NCBI GenBank assembly: GCA_023078555.1
Contig: CM041200.1
Location: 1,992,001 to 2,056,000 of the forward strand
DNA: 64,000 bases
Source of the DNA: Ulva prolifera
Taxonomy: Eukaryota > Chlorophyta > Ulvophyceae > Ulvales > Ulvaceae
Reading direction: 5' to 3'
Shown: one piece after another, positions 60,388 to 64,000 of the stretch
Position numbering within the stretch: position 1 is the first letter of the stretch
Layout: each line of letters opens with the position of its first letter
Made by a program: the position numbers and the translations under genes
Notes under the pieces: generated by a model
Told to the model about the DNA's origin: nothing
Database searches by the model: none
Seen by the model: the letters and a program-made list of their open reading frames with translations, nothing else

Positions 60388-62695
60388 TCAAAACCAGAAG
60401 TTGACTGAGATGCTGGTGCTGAGCGAGCGGACGTAATGCCAGCACCGGGCCGGAATGAAGAGCACCTCACCGGGCTGGAGCACGGCCTGAGTGAACGTGG
60501 CATTTGCGAAGGCTGGGTGGGCGGTCAGATCAGGCGCTTCCACGTTCACGTTGCTGATGTTTCCCTGAGCCTTGTGGTGGAACTTCCCGGCAGCCATGTG
60601 AGACCTGTCGACGTACAGGTAAGGCGTCTGGTTGCGCGCGTACAGCCGCACATACTTGGCACCTGCACGTGCGTGTGCTGCGTTACAGCCCAAGTATGCA
60701 CAAAGGTCTCAAAGGTCCGATGAGGCCGTACCTGCGATCTGGCAGAGGAAATTGTCCATTGAGTCCCAGTGCAGCGGCGTGACCTGCATACATGGGTATA
60801 TCAAAGCTAGCAGGCGTGCATGGTGAAGTGCTGACAATTGCCGGTGTTGATTTTAAAACGGTGGGTTTGAGCCGAGACCTTTGCTGGCCGCTGAGCGCAC
60901 ATGGCATGCGCCTACTGGGCACACAGCGCATTGCTACACAATGATCGGCCCCAGGTAGTATGGGCATGGTTTTCGGAAATGCATCAGCTCATCATTTTGC
61001 AGGCAAAGTGCTGAGGGGCGTTTTGGCCAACCTTTGATTGAGATTGACGAAGTTGCTGTAGCGGAGGGTGATGTCTGCATTTTCGGATGATTGTGCAATC
61101 TCATGCACTCGTGCTGCTGAGCTGCTGTCAGCCAACCATGGCCGGAGATGCTTGACTGGTTGCGTTCATGAAATTTAGTCATTCAGCACTGTGTGTTGAA
61201 CAGATGGCATTTCCTGCAGAGATCATGGCTGTCTACTGGTGGGAATGTGTCACCCTCTTTGCCAACAGCAGCGGCAGCAGCATACCGTGCCCTTGGTTCC
61301 CATCCAGATGTTCATCGCCTCGTAGTCCTTGGTCCACAATGCCGGTTCAGATACATCCTCAAGTAATTCCGGTATCTGGTCAAATATGCGATGCTGCGCC
61401 ATGTAAGCAATTTCCGAGTCGATCTGTGTTGAAGAGGGTTCTGACCCTGCTTGGACGTCTCCTTGGACGCAGAGCGCCTCTTCAGCAATATCGCGCTCGA
61501 TGCTGGGAGCCATGTATGTTGCAACGAAATCTGATATGGTGCAAGGCGCCTCCCGCCATTGCTGATGTCCGTAGCGCCCTATTTCCAGGGGAACTGTCCG
61601 GGTCCCGTGTGTGGCGTTCCACCAGTGCATGTGGGGCCATTTCTCTAGCGCTGGCCAATCACTGATCATACCTGCACTGATCATGCAACTATGTGGATAT
61701 TCGCCTGAACTTTCATGTCTTGGAACCTCACAGGTCACAGAGCGAGCTCTGTCTCACCTGTGATGATGACTGGGCGATCTTGCTTCCAAAATTCTTTCCT
61801 GAAGTCGAGGATTTCACGGATGTAGATGCGTGCAATCGCTGCGTCGTCGCAAGTGGTGCACATTTTTGATACAGTGGTGGAAGGTGCCTTTATCTGTGGA
61901 ATTGGCGAGCCTGCACTTGACCAAGTGTGGTAAATGTTGGCAACGTGGATGCCGCCAACAACAGCAACACCCAAAGTAGATGCATAATGGAACTCGGAGG
62001 ACAAATGCTGAGCGGTATGACTAGTGGCATTGATAACGGCAAAATCGGCAGTGCACTGATGTTGTTGACATGAGCTCACCACGTTTAGCTTGCCTATGCT
62101 GACTCTGCCGATGCAAGGCATGAGCTAGAAAAGGCTCTGCCAGCTGGTAAGGGCACCCTGACATTAGTGCAAGGTCTACCTGCTTTACTGCCTTTCCTGC
62201 CCATTCGTTGGCACCCTGGCTGTGTGCAGTCACTGTGCTCACATCGCCTGCTAGCATTGTGAAGGCAGCATATCTGCAAAAGAGCGGCAACACTGGATCT
62301 TGGAAGCGATTGTGACGTGTATTTGGAAGTCGTAATCTGACTTGGCAAGGCTTATGTCGACGGTTTGGAGCGCACAGGTGGGCAAATATTTTGCATTCCT
62401 GCCAAGCGGGGGACTCCCAGCCAGACCCGGATGCATGTAACTTCCCATTCTGGCAGGCAGAGACCAGCTGTGTACATCGTTGTATGAGGCTTTGCGCATC
62501 TGGCGTAGCCTCTGTTGGTTCATCGGCCTGTGCTGCGCTGTTGGCCAACTGTTGCGAACTGCGTGCAAGCTCCGAGAGCTGAGCTGCCGCGCTGGCTGCA
62601 GTTCCGGTAGCCAGGTCGGCCAAATCCTCGGCAGTGCGAGGAACATGCTCAGCTGTGACACGATCTATACATTCCTTAACTTGTCGAAGTGACAT
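60388..62695 (-). CDS. KDM8: JmjC-domain 2-oxoglutarate oxygenase, JMJD5/KDM8 type
   Basis: Fe(II)/2-oxoglutarate oxygenase; JMJD5 relatives are protein hydroxylases linked to chromatin, cell cycle and, in plants, the circadian clock. Exons (minus): 62376-62695, 62080-62273, 61758-61910, 61286-61671, 60732-60783 and 60388-60662; 459 residues. The N-terminal helical region (about 1-220) includes the VDLALMSG segment typical of JMJD5. The JmjC part has RPVIITGMISDWPALEKWP, RTVPLEIG, AQHRIFDQIPEL, then PLHWDSMDNFLCQ with iron ligands H356 and D358, and CWHYVRSLS with H444, ending SVNFWF. All phases agree. The first intron was chosen to remove a non-conserved stretch and restore the helix. Confidence 0.92.
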
Positions 62696-64000
62696 GGCTA
62701 TGCTATCGCATCGACCGCGTGCGTGGTGTCAATTGGAATGGCTATCGCGTCACCAGCTAGCGTGGCTGGACATTCAGTGAGTTCGAATAATCACCGCTTG
62801 ACATGTTCAGTGACGGTTTCAAATCACTCGCTCTACGCCATCAACAGCGTTTGCCCCCATAGGTTGACAATCTCGGCCACGCCATCGCCGTGTACGCAAG
62901 CGGCGCCGCATGAACTTGTAGCAGAATGCAGCTGAAGCCACTATCGAATGCCCTCTCGCGACATGTCCGTCCACATCGACGTCATCATCGCCACGTGCAT
63001 TGCCTGGGTTGTAGGCATCTGTTGTGTTTTGCACTGCCACGAAGACCATGGGGAAAAAGCCCAGCGCATGGCGGCTCTGTCATGTTAATCTTTAAGCTGT
63101 TGTCAAAGAAACGTTTGGTGGCCATTTTGCGTGTGTAGCCAACTCCATTTTAATTGGGTATGGGCAAGGCTGCAATGGCCATGCTGACAGCCGTCCCTCA
63201 GCGATGAGTTGAGGTCTGCTGGCAGATCTCGACAGTCCATCAAACGCGCATTCCGCGAGGCAGGTTGCCAGCCGCACCAGGCTCAAGTCGCATTGCAGCC
63301 GTGAAGGTGAAATCGGAGGAGCGTGTAGTGATGCACAAGCAGGGCCGATTGCGCCTATCGCCACGAAGCATCAGGACAAGCAACTGCAAAACAAAATCCC
63401 TGTCACAAATCACTGTTCACCACCACGCAAATCACGACACACGCGCCCTTGCAGTCCCGTCCGACTACCTCTTGCCGCTCACAGGCCATCCGGCCTGAGC
63501 GGCGGGCCGCCCCTCGGGGTCCCCGCTCCGCGCATTTGACCGTTGCCTGCGCCTGTGTGCTGCCTGGCCCCGCTTGGCACACACGATGAATGGCGGTGGT
63601 AGTGCCGGGGGTGGGGCTTGAACTGGCACCACCTCGTTCCTGGCGTGATGCGGTACGGACTGGACGGGCTGCGCGGCGGTGCGCAGGCTGGCCGGGTTTG
63701 CTGCGAGTCTGTGGGGAGGGGGGGGGAAAGCCTGGGGCAGGGGGCCCCCGCCGGACTGGCGGCTCGGTCAGGCGGCCTTGGGAGGTGCCGGCTCTGGCGC
63801 GGCTTTGCGTGTGGGGGTTTGGGGGCGGGGTGTGTTGGGTGCGGTTCGGGTACAAGGACAAAGACAGAGAGGCCAGTAGCACCGCCGAATGCAGACCCAG
63901 CCTTGGCTGCCCAGCACAGCACGACGGCCACATACGCCACCCCAGTGCGCGGATGCGCACACAGGCCGGCACCCCCCAACCCACATGCTCCAATCATGCA
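62696..64000. other. Right-edge gene-poor region, GC-rich
   Basis: No gene is recognised. From about 63470 to the window end the sequence is G-rich on the plus strand and yields long Pro/Ala/Arg frames on the minus strand, probably compositional. It contains copy B of the 40-bp block at 63474-63513 and poly-G runs near 63717-63726. Confidence 0.4.
63474..63513 (-). repeat. 40-bp dispersed repeat block, copy B
   Basis: The reverse complement matches 25412-25451 at about 90% of positions. Both lie in gene-poor, GC-rich surroundings, suggesting an old interspersed element whose limits I cannot define. Confidence 0.6.

Noticed and set aside
63403..63997. Minus-strand Pro/Arg-rich frames of 170-196 codons
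   Set aside because: Compositional effect of a GC-rich repeat segment; no domain pattern.

Overview
This is nuclear DNA of a photosynthetic eukaryote, most likely a chlorophyte green alga. About 50% of bases are G or C, and nearly every recognisable gene is cut by many short GT-AG introns. Plastid-type genes are present: a site-2 metalloprotease with a transit-like N terminus, an organellar TypA/BipA GTPase and a starch/glycogen branching enzyme. Two cilium genes, a CFAP44-like axonemal protein and a TMEM17/TMEM216 family transition-zone protein, indicate a flagellated stage. A zoospore-forming trebouxiophyte or a flagellate chlorophyte would fit; I cannot name the species. No virus, plasmid, rRNA gene, CRISPR array or confident tRNA gene was seen.

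Layout. 0-12 kb: a partial 3' exon, a plastid S2P protease (-), catalase (+), a TMEM216-like gene (-) and the La RNA chaperone (-). 12-24 kb: a PhzF-like isomerase (+) with a hAT-type element in one intron, TypA (-), the cap-binding protein CBP20 (+) and a peroxiredoxin-like protein (-). 24-36 kb: mostly gene-poor and locally A/C-rich, but with a seven-exon type II membrane protein ending in an aspartyl beta-hydroxylase domain (-) and a TcdA-like E1 enzyme (-). 36-49 kb: CFAP44 (+) and branching enzyme (+), the two largest genes. 49-64 kb: a second hAT-type copy, NDR kinase (+), glyoxalase II (-), TRMO tRNA methyltransferase (+), PEX16 (+) and a JMJD5/KDM8-like JmjC oxygenase (-).

The genes do not form an operon or pathway cluster, as expected for a nuclear genome. 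Some share themes: peroxisome (catalase with an SML tail, PEX16), tRNA position-37 t6A modification (TcdA-like, TRMO), RNA metabolism (La, CBP20), cilium (CFAP44, TMEM216-like) and 2-oxoglutarate oxygenases (hydroxylase fusion, JMJD5). Exon coordinates were worked out by hand from reading frame, GT-AG sites and family knowledge. Where the joined exons were summed, the totals are multiples of three. First exons of catalase, PhzF, TypA, the peroxiredoxin-like gene and branching enzyme could not be placed.

The clearest non-genic signal is a pair of about 608-bp elements with hAT-like CAGGG termini and 8-bp target-site duplications (one perfect). I found nothing that I would call a wholly new system. 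The best leads are the hydroxylase fusion, the cysteine-less peroxiredoxin-like protein, the CBP20 tail with a possible retained-intron isoform, and the mobile elements.
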